The position numbers and the translations under genes were made by a program. Of a DNA stretch of 64,000 bases, positions 53,987-62,719 are shown one piece after another. The DNA lies in the NCBI GenBank assembly GCA_030583605.1, contig CP129466.1, positions 3,045,001-3,109,000 of the forward strand, in the 5' to 3' direction. Each line of letters starts with the position of its first letter. Positions within the stretch are counted from its first letter, which is position 1. The notes beneath the pieces were generated by a model, which saw nothing but the letters and a program-made list of their open reading frames with translations, ran no database searches and was not told the DNA's origin. Source of the stretch: Gammaproteobacteria bacterium. Lineage in GTDB: Bacteria > Pseudomonadota > Gammaproteobacteria > Steroidobacterales > GCA-2729495.

Positions 53987-54591
53987 CGGCGGCCCCCGGA
54001 GGCCTTCCATCGCCCGACCCGCTCCAGCACGAGGTGCTCGATCTCCTCCCAGGAGCCGGCGCTCGGAGGCGGCAGGTCACGATTGGTCGAGTTGACCACC
54101 ACGATGGTCTCGTGGCCAGCCGAGCGCAACGAGCGGATGTTGTCCGGGCTGTCCTCCAGGTACAGGTTGGCCCCGACCGCCGCCTTGTCGCGCATGAAGC
54201 AGATGTCCCAGTAGGGGATGCCGTGGTGCTCGAGCCACTCGGTGGTCTGGCGGATCGCTTCCTTGTGAAACCAGTGGATATAAAGCCGGTGCGTGATGAT
54301 GCGGATACGCACGTCGCCGACCGCGCTCAGCCGGCGCAGCGCTGCCGGCGCTCCCGCAATGGGCGCCAGGCGGGCGAACAACTCCCGTTCCTTCACGGCG
54401 AAGCGGTGCAGCGCATCGTAGCCGCCAGCACGATCGAGCCCCCATTCCGGGAACCCGTAGCTGATCTCCTCCGTCAGGGTGGACGCGTGTACGCCGAGCC
54501 ATTCCGCGGCGATGGGCCTGAGACCGCGCGCAAAGTCGGCGACCACGCCGTCCAGATCGACGCCGAGAACGAATTGACTGTTGGCCGCCAT
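53983..54591 (-). CDS. HAD-family 5'(3')-deoxyribonucleotidase-like protein
   Basis: A 202-residue HAD protein. Motif [14 protein letters not shown] (nucleophile and acid Asp), a Thr/Ser motif II in IITHR, a downstream Lys region and motif [15 protein letters not shown] match the NT5C deoxyribonucleotidase family. These remove the phosphate from deoxynucleoside monophosphates. It is the first gene of an operon with lgt and thyA, each overlapping by 4 bases. A link to dUMP/dTMP balance is plausible but untested. Confidence 0.8.
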   Translation of the reverse strand: MAANSQFVLGVDLDGVVADFARGLRPIAAEWLGVHASTLTEEISYGFPEWGLDRAGGYDALHRFAVKERELFARLAPIAGAPAALRRLSAVGDVRIRIITHRLYIHWFHKEAIRQTTEWLEHHGIPYWDICFMRDKAAVGANLYLEDSPDNIRSLRSAGHETIVVVNSTNRDLPPPSAGSWEEIEHLVLERVGRWKASGGRR

Positions 54592-54662
54592 CTGCCGCCC
54601 GCCGCATGCGCTGTGGCGGCTACTATACGCGAGGCCTGCGGCCGGCGGGCCGCGCCAAACGC

Positions 54663-56348
54663 TCAGCCGGTGTTGCTGCGCGCGGTTTCGCGTTCACCGA
54701 GATCGACGAACTGCAAGCGTGCGCCGCCGACGTCGAGCAGGTCGCCGTCGTGCAGGACATGGCGCGTGACTGCCTCGTCATTGACGCGGATGCCATTGAG
54801 GCTGCCGAGATCCTCGATCACGGCGGTTTCGTCCTCGAGTATGACGACCCTGGCATGACGGCGGCTGGTGAACCGGCCGATGACGTGAATGTCCGCGTCG
54901 CTCGAGCGACCGATGATCATGGTCTGCTTGTAGAGCGGATACTTGATGTTGTGGTCGCCTTCCAGCGATACGATCAGGCGGGCCTTGCGTCGCCGGTCGG
55001 CATCGGACGCCACCATGGCATGACGCGCCGCGATTTCGTCCCGCCGCTGCGCGCTCGTCTCGATCGCCTCCAGCCGCTCGACCTCCCGACCGAGCACGGC
55101 CAGTGAGTTTTGCTGGCGTCGCAGTTCCGAGTCCGACTCGGCGGCTGCCTGCCGCGCCATTTCCAGCTCCGCGGCCAGCGCACCGGCGCGCGATTCCAGG
55201 GTCGCGATGACCGCCAGCTTCTCCTGCAATTCGTCGGCAATGCGATCGCGGGCGGCGATCGCCATGCCGGCCACGTTTTCGGTCGCAGCCGCATCGCCGG
55301 CGAGTTTCGTCGCGCGGGCTTCGAGTTCGGCAATGCGCGTGTCGCGCCGGGCCAGTTCCTCGCGGGCGGCAGCAAGCTCAGCCCGCACTGCCTTGCTGGC
55401 CTGGCGCTCGCCCCCGGCCTTCGTTGCGCCCGCGGTGCGCTGCGCGTCCTCGGCCGCGCGCTGCTCGCGTTCGGCCTGGGCCTGCGCCCGCTCGCGCTCC
55501 AGCGCGGCCTGCAGGGCGCCAAGCGCTTCATCCTGCTCGCGCATGCGCGCCTGCAGCCCGGCGTTGCGGTCCTGTTCCGTGCGCAGCGTCGCGGCCTGTT
55601 CCCGCAGCCGGGTTTCATTGCGCGATGAGCTGGCCTGCTTCGCTTTCAGCTCATCCTGCAGGGTGGCGATCTCGGCGACCTGGCGCGCAACGCAGGCGGC
55701 GTTTTCACGCGCCTGCCGCGCCTCGCCGTCCAGGCGCTCGCTGGCGCGGGCGGCTTCGGTCAGCATGGCCTGGAGCCGGCCATTGGCCGCCTCGGACTCA
55801 CGCCAGCGCCCGGTGACCTCGGCGCATTGCCGCTCGAGTTCCGCGATGCGGGCCGCGAATTCTGCCTTTTCCGTCGCATGCCGCAGGATGACCTGCTCAC
55901 GCTCGGCCAGGGTGTGTTCCATGCCGAGCAGTGCGTCGCGGTAATCCGCCAGGCGCCGGTCCGCGCTGCCCCGCCCGGCCCCGGAGCCATTCAGGGCTGC
56001 GGTGCGCTGCTCCAGCCGGCGGCGGGTCACCGCAATTTCTTCCTGCAGGGCCTCGACCTGGCTGCGATACGTCGCGACACTGCGCTCGCCGGCTGCCAGT
56101 TCCTCGCGATGGCTGTCAGCCTGCGCTCTCAGCCGGTCGCGTTCAGCCCGCACCGTCGAGATTTCCTGTTCGAGCTGGCCCCACCGGTCGAGCAGGCGCC
56201 CGGCTTCGAAATCGCCGGCAGCGGGCGCCCCCAACATCGCATCCTGCGGGGGCAGATTGCCGGGCAGGACTGCGGCGGCCACATCAGCCACCTGCAACCC
56301 GGCTTCGCTGCCATCCGGGCTGCTGCGGACAGGTCGTTTTCGTTTCAT
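54663..56348 (-). CDS. Long coiled-coil protein with C-terminal FHA domain
   Basis: A 561-residue, highly charged protein with no signal peptide or membrane segment. Residues about 55-430 are almost continuous coiled coil, rich in Ala, Glu, Arg and Gln. Residues about 440-545 form an FHA domain (YPLYKQTMIIGRSSDADIHV, GRFTSRRHARVVI, IEDLGSLNGIRVND), which binds phosphothreonine peptides. No kinase gene is nearby. It lies 39 bp downstream of the LuxR gene on the same strand and so is probably co-transcribed with it, divergent from the Asp-Asn-Ser repeat genes. ATG at 56348; a GTG two codons upstream is possible. Confidence 0.88.
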   Translation of the reverse strand: MKRKRPVRSSPDGSEAGLQVADVAAAVLPGNLPPQDAMLGAPAAGDFEAGRLLDRWGQLEQEISTVRAERDRLRAQADSHREELAAGERSVATYRSQVEALQEEIAVTRRRLEQRTAALNGSGAGRGSADRRLADYRDALLGMEHTLAEREQVILRHATEKAEFAARIAELERQCAEVTGRWRESEAANGRLQAMLTEAARASERLDGEARQARENAACVARQVAEIATLQDELKAKQASSSRNETRLREQAATLRTEQDRNAGLQARMREQDEALGALQAALERERAQAQAEREQRAAEDAQRTAGATKAGGERQASKAVRAELAAAREELARRDTRIAELEARATKLAGDAAATENVAGMAIAARDRIADELQEKLAVIATLESRAGALAAELEMARQAAAESDSELRRQQNSLAVLGREVERLEAIETSAQRRDEIAARHAMVASDADRRRKARLIVSLEGDHNIKYPLYKQTMIIGRSSDADIHVIGRFTSRRHARVVILEDETAVIEDLGSLNGIRVNDEAVTRHVLHDGDLLDVGGARLQFVDLGERETARSNTG

Positions 56349-56387
56349 GCGCACTGTATCCGTGGCCGCGCCGGGGCGCAGCCGTGA

Positions 56388-57065
56388 TCAGTTTCTGCCC
56401 GAAGGGTCGTCGGCAATGAACTCATGGACGAGATTGACGATGGCGGTACGGGTCGTGACACCGAGCTTGGCCCGGATCGACTTGAGATAGGAGCGCACTG
56501 TTCCGGCAGTCAGGCCGACGCTGTGGGCGATTTCCTTGTCCTTGCGGCCGGACATCAGCGCCTCGAGCACGTCGACCTCGCGGTTCGACAGCCGATACTT
56601 GCTCTTGATGACGTCGAAATCCACGCGGTCGGCCAGCGGCTCAACGATCGGCTCGACGAGTGCGGCAAATTGTTCCGGCCCCTGCTCGTCACTGCCCGAG
56701 TGCAGCGGCATGACCCGCAGCGAAAAGAATTCGGTGCCGAGGGCGACCAGCGTGGAGCGCTGCTCCGGGCCATCGACCACCAGCCTTGAGCCGTTGCCGG
56801 CAGCGGCCGCAGGATCGATCCGGAATTGCTGCTGGAACAGGCTCTTGGCCTCCGCCAGCGCCTGCCCGAGCAGGCGGTGCTCGATGGGCGCCGCAGTCTC
56901 GGGGACGGAGGAGTAGACCAGGTCGCCGTCTTCGTCGATGACCAGCAGCAGCGGCCGACGGCGCTTGCGCAGGATGCTGGTGAGGAGCACATCGCGCTGG
57001 ATGCCGTTGCCCGAGGAGGTTTCCGGGAGCCCGACTTTCTCCTGTGGCCGCTCCTCAGACTCCAT
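56388..57065 (-). CDS. LuxR-type regulator divergent from the Asp-Asn-Ser repeat genes
   Basis: A 225-residue protein. The C-terminal LuxR HTH (about 155-215) shows KYRLSNREVDVLEALMSG, KEIAHSVGLTAGTVRSYLKSI and LGVTTRTAIVNLVHEF. Residues about 25-130 form a small N-terminal domain (PLLLVIDEDGDLVYSS) resembling a PAS/sensor-like fold rather than a receiver. A GGGGGGA stretch precedes the ATG at 57065. The 529-bp intergenic region it shares with the repeat genes makes it the best candidate for their regulator. Confidence 0.85.
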   Translation of the reverse strand: MESEERPQEKVGLPETSSGNGIQRDVLLTSILRKRRRPLLLVIDEDGDLVYSSVPETAAPIEHRLLGQALAEAKSLFQQQFRIDPAAAAGNGSRLVVDGPEQRSTLVALGTEFFSLRVMPLHSGSDEQGPEQFAALVEPIVEPLADRVDFDVIKSKYRLSNREVDVLEALMSGRKDKEIAHSVGLTAGTVRSYLKSIRAKLGVTTRTAIVNLVHEFIADDPSGRN

Positions 57066-57594
57066 ACAGTTCGTCCCCCCCTGGTGTCGGACGGCCACGA
57101 TCAAATGGCGGCGTCGCGAGCGGGCACCGTCAGTCCCAGCGGGTATTGCCTTCGCGGGTACCGGGCCCCGTTGCCGTGATGGCGACACGATGGCCGACCC
57201 GCCCTAAGGATGGCGCCGGATGCGGTGCTGTTGTTGTGCCGGACCTTTCGCCGGAGTATGCGCCGCGCCCTGTGGCGGTTCAAGCCTCGCATTTTACAAA
57301 TGACAATTAAAGTTACGTCTGAAACCCGCGCGCGACTTTCGGCGGAATGCAACGCCCTCAAATGCGGGTAACAAAATGAGGTAACCCAAAAGAACGGTCC
57401 CATGATGGGAATTGTGCAGCAAGCGCAATTGCTGGCATTTTCGCGTCAAGGCTCAAAGGGTCCGGAACGGATCCTGAGACGGCGATGGCTCACAGGCCGG
57501 CGCTGCAGAGCTTCCGGGGGGATCGCGGCATCTGACTGTCGGATCCCAAAAGAACAACGGGACCAGACTAGAGTCACCAAGGGAGACCAGTCAC
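57066..57594. promoter_or_regulatory. Long divergent regulatory region of the repeat-protein locus
   Basis: A 529-bp gap between the LuxR gene and the first repeat gene, far longer than other divergent gaps in the window. The centre (57290-57440) is AT-richer than the surroundings. A TCCCAT-G-ATGGGA palindrome lies at 57398-57410, and direct repeats GGGTAAC/GGTAACC lie at about 57366-57386. Either could be a LuxR or anaerobic-type regulator site. A long 5' leader of the repeat gene is likely. No riboswitch was recognised. Confidence 0.45.
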
Positions 57595-59898
57595 ATGACC
57601 AGGGACAAAATTCTTCGCCTTCTGGCGGTTGCCACCGCGACGGCCTGCGCCAGCGCGGCATTCGCGAATCCGACCAATACGTCATCGAGTCCAACGGACG
57701 AGAAGGCGCAGGTAGGCACCCAGGAAGCCACCGCGAACAACGACACCAATCAAACCACCAATGGTTCGGCGATGGCGAACGAGTACTCGACCTCGACCGT
57801 CAACACCGACAACTCGGACAACTCCGACAACTCGGACAACTCCGACAACTCGGACAACTCCAACAACGCGGACAACTCCGACAACTCGAATAATTCCGAC
57901 AGCTCGGACAACTCCGACAACTCGAACAATGCCGACAGCGACACGACGTCCTCCAGTGACGACTCCGCCTCGGCCACCCAGGACAGCGCTGCGGTTGCGG
58001 TGACGAACACCGGCAACGGCAACCTGAACGACAGCTCGGACAACTCCGACAACTCCGACAACTCGAACAGCTCGGACAACTCCGACAACTCGAACAACTC
58101 CGACAACTCGGACAACTCCGATAACTCGGACAACTCCGACACCGACTCGTCCGCGGCGAGCGATGACTCGACCTCGGCCACCGACGACAGCACGGCCATC
58201 GCGGTGAACAACGTCGGTAATGGCAACCTGAACGACAGCTCGGATAACTCCGACAACTCCGACAACTCCGACAACTCGGACAACTCGGACAACAGCGACA
58301 ACTCCGACAACGCGAACACCGGCGCGACCGACGACTCCGCTTCGGCCTCCGACGACAGCCTGGCGGTTGCCGTAAACAACAGCGGCAATGACAACCTGAA
58401 CGACAGCTCGGACAACTCGAACAACTCCGACAACTCGGACAACTCCGACAACTCGGACAACAGCGACAACTCCGACAACTCGATCAACACCGACACCGAC
58501 ACCTCCGCGGCAACCGACGACTCCGCCTCGGCAACTGATGACAGCCTGGCGGTCGCGGTGACCAATACGGGCAACGGCAACCTGAACGACAGCTCCGACA
58601 ACTCCGACAACTCGGACAACTCGGACAACTCCGACAATTCGGATAACTCGAACAACGCGCAGAACAACGCCGCCACCTCGAACAACGGCTCCTCCTCCGC
58701 TTCGGACGAGGCGGTCGCGATCACGGCGAACAACACCGGCAACAACAACCTGAACAACAACTCCGACAACTCCGACAACTCGAATAACTCGGACAGCTCG
58801 GACAACAGCAACAACAGCAATGCCGGCGCCGATGAGGGTTCCGCGGCTGCCAACAACGACAGCAACGCGTTTGCGATCACCAGCAGCGGCAACGGCAACC
58901 TGAACGACAGCTCCGACAACTCGGATAACTCCGACAACAGCGACAACTCCGACAACAGCCAGAACAATGTTGTCGGCGCCAACAACGGCTCGTCGTCCGC
59001 GTCGGATGAGGCAATTGCCGTCACGACCAACCGTTCGGGCAACGACAACCTGAACGACAGCTCGAACAACAGCGACAATTCGGACAACAGCTACGCTGAT
59101 GCGAGCGAAACCAGCGCTTCTGCCAACAACAACAGCAGCGCGACGGTCAACGACAGCGACAACTCCGACAACAGCCAGAACAACGATTCGATCGCGAACA
59201 ACGGCGGCTCAGCGGCCTCCGATGAAGCCATCGCCATCACGTCGAACCGTTCCGGCAACGGCAACCTGAACGACAGCTCGGACAACTCGGACAACTCGAA
59301 CAATTCCGACAACAGCAACAACTCCGACAACTCCGACAACAGCTCCGCCAGCGCCGACAGCGGCAGTGTGGCGGCCAACAACAACGGCGTCGCCGATCTG
59401 GACGAGAGCGACAACTCCGACAACAGCTTGGCTGATGCCGAAGAAGGATCCGCCGCTGCCAACAACAACAGCAGCGCGACGGCCAACAACTCCGACAATT
59501 CCGACAACTCGAACAATTCCGACAACTCGGATAACTCCGACAACTCGGATAACTCCGACAATTCGGACAACTCGGACAACAGCTCGGCCGAAGCCTCCGG
59601 GCAAAGCGCCGCGGCGAATGGTGAGGGCAGCCAGGCAGACGTCAACAACGCCATCAACCTGAAGACGGTGGCGGTGAACGTGAGCGTGCTCGGCTCTGCC
59701 GTGACCAACAACGCCACCACAGTCACCGCCGGCGCCGGCGAGAAGGATGCAGCCGGGTTCAGCACCGCCAACGACGTGGGCGGCGCCTTCAACTCCGCAG
59801 CTGGCGTCAACGTCGCGGCACAGAACCTCGGTCAGAACAGCCTGGTTGACCAGAACGTCAACGTCCAGGCCAACCTGACCCAGGGCGGCGCCGAGTAA
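57595..59898 (+). CDS. Secreted Asp-Asn-Ser repeat protein 1 (candidate amyloid/fibre subunit)
   Basis: A 767-residue protein. Signal peptide residues 1-24 end AAFA before mature NPTNT. The body (about 72-665) is made of tripeptides DNS/NNS/SDN with minor variants. Eight interspersed copies of a unit of the type SASDDSLAVAV-NN-GNGNLNDSS occur. The C-terminal about 75 residues are different and hydrophobic: GVNVAAQNLGQNSLVDQN. The mature chain has no Cys or Trp and few basic or aromatic residues, so it is very acidic. GGGAGA is 8 bases before the ATG. The C-terminal module and the following C39-like peptidase recall FapB/FapC of the Pseudomonas Fap amyloid, but the repeat differs. I infer an exported structural fibre or matrix protein; function is unproven. 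Confidence 0.85.
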   Translation: MTRDKILRLLAVATATACASAAFANPTNTSSSPTDEKAQVGTQEATANNDTNQTTNGSAMANEYSTSTVNTDNSDNSDNSDNSDNSDNSNNADNSDNSNNSDSSDNSDNSNNADSDTTSSSDDSASATQDSAAVAVTNTGNGNLNDSSDNSDNSDNSNSSDNSDNSNNSDNSDNSDNSDNSDTDSSAASDDSTSATDDSTAIAVNNVGNGNLNDSSDNSDNSDNSDNSDNSDNSDNSDNANTGATDDSASASDDSLAVAVNNSGNDNLNDSSDNSNNSDNSDNSDNSDNSDNSDNSINTDTDTSAATDDSASATDDSLAVAVTNTGNGNLNDSSDNSDNSDNSDNSDNSDNSNNAQNNAATSNNGSSSASDEAVAITANNTGNNNLNNNSDNSDNSNNSDSSDNSNNSNAGADEGSAAANNDSNAFAITSSGNGNLNDSSDNSDNSDNSDNSDNSQNNVVGANNGSSSASDEAIAVTTNRSGNDNLNDSSNNSDNSDNSYADASETSASANNNSSATVNDSDNSDNSQNNDSIANNGGSAASDEAIAITSNRSGNGNLNDSSDNSDNSNNSDNSNNSDNSDNSSASADSGSVAANNNGVADLDESDNSDNSLADAEEGSAAANNNSSATANNSDNSDNSNNSDNSDNSDNSDNSDNSDNSDNSSAEASGQSAAANGEGSQADVNNAINLKTVAVNVSVLGSAVTNNATTVTAGAGEKDAAGFSTANDVGGAFNSAAGVNVAAQNLGQNSLVDQNVNVQANLTQGGAE
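57808..59583 (+). repeat. Degenerate 9-bp tandem repeat coding for (Asp-Asn-Ser)n, copy 1
   Basis: The basic unit is GAC AAC TCS (Asp-Asn-Ser). Asp and Asn are almost always GAC and AAC, while the Ser codon switches among TCC, TCG and AGC. Runs of up to about nine units are broken by eight higher-order inserts. Long open frames on the complementary strand (Glu-Leu-Ser) are a by-product of this composition. Confidence 0.9.
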
Positions 59899-59944
59899 CC
59901 GGTACACAGAACAAGATCAGGAAGCACTTACAGGAGCTATGAAG

Positions 59945-62197
59945 ATGTCCATGCAACTGAAACTCAGCATCGCCGCCCTGGCCGCCCTGCTCGCGATGGG
60001 TCAGGCCGCGCTGGCGAATCCGACCAACACGGCCGACTCGGCGGAGTCGCAGACCGCCACCGCGACCAACACCGGCAACACCACCGATGGCGGTTCGGCG
60101 ATGGCGAACGAAGGCAGCAGTGCCTCGACCGCCACCGACACCAGCGACAACTCCAACAACTCCGACAACTCGGATAACAGCAACAACTCCGACAATTCGA
60201 ACAGCTCGGACAACAGCGACAACTCCGACAGTTCGGATAACTCGAACAACAGCGACAACTCCACGACGACGAGCTCGGGCGCCACCGATGACAGCGCTTC
60301 GGCCTCCGACGGATCGCTCGCTGTCTCTGTCGCCGACACGCTGAACAACAACGGCAACGACAGCTCGGACAACTCCGACAACAGCAACAACGCCGACAGT
60401 TCGAACAACTCCGACAACTCGGACAACTCCAACAATTCCGACAACTCGGACAACTCGGATAACTCCAACAGCACCGCGTCGACCGCCAGCGATGACAGCG
60501 CCTCGGCTTCCGATGAGTCCCTGGCCGTCACGGTTGCCGACACGCTGAACAACAACGGCAACGACAGCTCGGACAACTCCGACAACAGCAACAACGCCGA
60601 CAACAGCAACAACAGCGACAACTCGGACAACTCCGACAACACCGACACGCAGTCCAGTGACGACAGCGCAGCCGCAGGCGAGAACTCCACCGCGGTCGCA
60701 GTGGCCGATTCGCTGAACGGCAACGGCAACGACAGCTCGGACAACTCCGACAACAGCAACAACTCCGACAACAGCAACAACAGCGATAACTCGGACAACT
60801 CCGACAACAGCAACAACGCCCAGAGCGACACGTCGACCGCCAGCGATGACAGCGCCTCGGCCTCCGACAACTCGACCTCTGTCGCGGTGGCTGACTCGCT
60901 GAACAACAACGGCAACGACAGCTCGGACAACTCCGACAACAGCAACAACGCCGACAACAGCAACAACAGCGACAATTCCGACAACAGCCAGACCAACGAC
61001 GTCGCCTCGGACAACGGCAGCTCGTCGGCCTCCGACAACGCCCTGGCCGTGACGACGAACGACTCGCTGAATGGCAACGGCAACGACAACTCGGACAACT
61101 CCGACAACAGCGACAACAGCGACAGTTCCGACAACAGCACCAACAGCAACGCGGACGCCTCGAACGATTCCGCTGCTGCGAGCAACGGCTCGACGTCGGT
61201 GGCGGTCGCCGATTCGCTGAACAACAACGGCAACGACAGCTCGGACAACTCCGACAACAGCAACAACAGCGACAACTCGGACAACAGCCAGAACAACGAC
61301 GTCTCGTCGGACAACGGCGCCTCCTCGGCCTCCGACAACGCTGTTGCGGTGACTGTGAACGACTCGCTGAACGGCAACGGCAACGACAGCTCCGACAACT
61401 CGGATAACTCCGACAACAGCAGCTCGAGTGCAGCCGATGGTTCTGCCGCCGCCAACAACAGCAGTACGTCCTCCGTCGACACCAGCGACAACTCGAACAA
61501 CAGTCAGAACAACAACGTATCCGCGGACAACGGCGCCTCCTCGGCCTCCGACAACGCGGTGGCGGTGACTGTCAACGACTCGCTGAACAACAACGGCAAC
61601 GACAGCTCCAACAACTCGGACAACTCCGATAACTCCAACAACTCGGACAACTCGGACAACTCCGATAACAGCAATGCAAGCGCTTCCGATGGCTCGGTCG
61701 CGGCGAACAACGGTGGCACCGCCACGCGTGACAGCAGCGACAACAGCAACAACAGCGGGGCGGTTGCTGCTGCTGAGTCAGCCGCTGCCAACAACGGCAG
61801 CTCGTCGTCGGTGGACAACAGCGACAACAGCAACAACTCCGACAACAGCAACAACTCCGACAACAGCAACAACAGCAACAACTCCGACAACAGCGACAAT
61901 TCGGACAACAGCTACGCCTCAGCTGACTCCGGTTCCGCTGCCGCGAACAACGGCGGGGTTGCGTCGGTCGACAACAGCGTGACGCTGGGCCCGATCGCCG
62001 CCAACGTTGCGTTGCTCGACGCCGAGGTGGCGAACAACTCCGTCACCATCGACGCCTCCGGAGCGCACTACGAGACCAACAACAACATCAGCGAATCCTT
62101 CAACGATGCCTCTGGTATCAACGTGGTGGGCCAGAACCTGGGCCACAACAGCCAGATCCAGCAGAACGTGAACGTGCAGGCCAACATCGAGCTCTGA
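59945..62197 (+). CDS. Secreted Asp-Asn-Ser repeat protein 2 (candidate amyloid/fibre subunit)
   Basis: A 750-residue paralogue of the preceding protein, 46 bp downstream. Signal peptide residues 1-24 end AALA and the mature chain again begins NPTNT. The body contains DNS/NNS tripeptides and eight copies of a unit of the type SASDNSLAVTV-ADSLNNNGNDSS. The C-terminal module reads NNISESFNDASGINVVGQN, then GHNSQIQQNVNVQANIEL. The ATG at 59945 is preferred: AGGAG lies 8 bases upstream and both proteins then have 24-residue signals. The ATG at 59939 would leave only 2 bases of spacing. Like protein 1 it lacks Cys and Trp and is strongly acidic. Probable co-subunit of the same extracellular structure; inferred. 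Confidence 0.85.
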   Translation: MSMQLKLSIAALAALLAMGQAALANPTNTADSAESQTATATNTGNTTDGGSAMANEGSSASTATDTSDNSNNSDNSDNSNNSDNSNSSDNSDNSDSSDNSNNSDNSTTTSSGATDDSASASDGSLAVSVADTLNNNGNDSSDNSDNSNNADSSNNSDNSDNSNNSDNSDNSDNSNSTASTASDDSASASDESLAVTVADTLNNNGNDSSDNSDNSNNADNSNNSDNSDNSDNTDTQSSDDSAAAGENSTAVAVADSLNGNGNDSSDNSDNSNNSDNSNNSDNSDNSDNSNNAQSDTSTASDDSASASDNSTSVAVADSLNNNGNDSSDNSDNSNNADNSNNSDNSDNSQTNDVASDNGSSSASDNALAVTTNDSLNGNGNDNSDNSDNSDNSDSSDNSTNSNADASNDSAAASNGSTSVAVADSLNNNGNDSSDNSDNSNNSDNSDNSQNNDVSSDNGASSASDNAVAVTVNDSLNGNGNDSSDNSDNSDNSSSSAADGSAAANNSSTSSVDTSDNSNNSQNNNVSADNGASSASDNAVAVTVNDSLNNNGNDSSNNSDNSDNSNNSDNSDNSDNSNASASDGSVAANNGGTATRDSSDNSNNSGAVAAAESAAANNGSSSSVDNSDNSNNSDNSNNSDNSNNSNNSDNSDNSDNSYASADSGSAAANNGGVASVDNSVTLGPIAANVALLDAEVANNSVTIDASGAHYETNNNISESFNDASGINVVGQNLGHNSQIQQNVNVQANIEL
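60146..61912 (+). repeat. Degenerate 9-bp tandem repeat coding for (Asp-Asn-Ser)n, copy 2
   Basis: The same unit as in the upstream gene but with AGC used far more often as the Ser codon and more Asn-Asn-Ser variants. The DNA has therefore drifted at synonymous sites while the tripeptide is kept. Eight higher-order inserts are spaced through it. Confidence 0.9.
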
Positions 62198-62241
62198 TGG
62201 GGCAGGCACACGGGACGACCTGATCGAGAGTGAGCACCGAC

Positions 62242-62274
62242 GGGTGGGCGGGGGTTTCCCCGCCCACCCTTTCG
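62242..62274 (+). terminator. GC-rich hairpin after the second repeat gene
   Basis: Perfect 12-bp stem GGGTGGGCGGGG / CCCCGCCCACCC with a GTTT loop, followed by only three or four T residues. It lies 45 bp after the stop of repeat gene 2 and 41 bp before the next start. It may be a partial terminator that keeps the downstream peptidase gene at lower expression than the structural genes. Confidence 0.6.
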
Positions 62275-62314
62275 GCCCAGATAGAAAGACAGCAGGACGC
62301 AACGGTTCACCGAC

Positions 62315-62719
62315 ATGGCTGACAGGCGACAAGGGATTTCGGGACTGGCAGCGCTCGCGGCGCTGATGGGGGTCACGGTGGCCCCGGTGACGGTCCTGGC
62401 TGATGAAGACCTCATCACGCTGCCGCAGTCCACGGCGGAGTCGCCGGCCCTGACTCTGGCTGCAGAACCCGTATCCGACGCAGTGCTCGACACCGAGAGC
62501 GCCAAGGCACGAATCGAGATCGACAAGATCGTCGTCAACGACCAGGACCTGCATGGCGTGGTGCAGGGCAACGTGGCACTCAATACCGTCTCCGGGAACA
62601 ACACGATCGCCGGTGAGGCCTTCCAGGACACGGCCGGATTCGTGACGGTGATCCAGAATACGGGTAATAATGTCCTGATCCAGAATTCGACGATCGTGAA
62701 CGTTGCCCTCGATCCCTGA
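62315..62719 (+). CDS. Small secreted protein sharing the repeat proteins' C-terminal module
   Basis: A 134-residue protein with a signal peptide (residues 1-29, cleavage near VLADE). The N-terminal mature part (30-75) is low-complexity with LITLPQSTAESPA. The C-terminal 50 residues (NVALNTVSGNNTIAGEAF, then QDTAGFVTVIQNTGNNVLIQ) align with the C-termini of both upstream Asp-Asn-Ser proteins in the pattern F-x-D-(A/T)-(A/S)-G...QN-x-G-x-N. It contains no DNS repeats. It could be a minor subunit or nucleator in the sense of FapB/FapE. Its Shine-Dalgarno is weak. Confidence 0.75.
   Translation: MADRRQGISGLAALAALMGVTVAPVTVLADEDLITLPQSTAESPALTLAAEPVSDAVLDTESAKARIEIDKIVVNDQDLHGVVQGNVALNTVSGNNTIAGEAFQDTAGFVTVIQNTGNNVLIQNSTIVNVALDP

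Noticed and set aside
57410..57594. Cyclic-di-GMP riboswitch in the leader of the first DNS gene
   Set aside because: The leader is long and GC-rich, but the conserved GEMM core sequences could not be found.
57750..61908. Long minus-strand open frames (up to about 500 codons) opposite the DNS repeat genes
   Set aside because: They read as Glu-Leu-Ser repeats, the direct complement of the Asp-Asn-Ser codons, with no signal, start context or domain. They exist because the repeat has no stop in that frame.
57808..61912. CRISPR array
   Set aside because: The short repeats are in-frame coding tripeptides without uniform repeat/spacer alternation and without cas genes.
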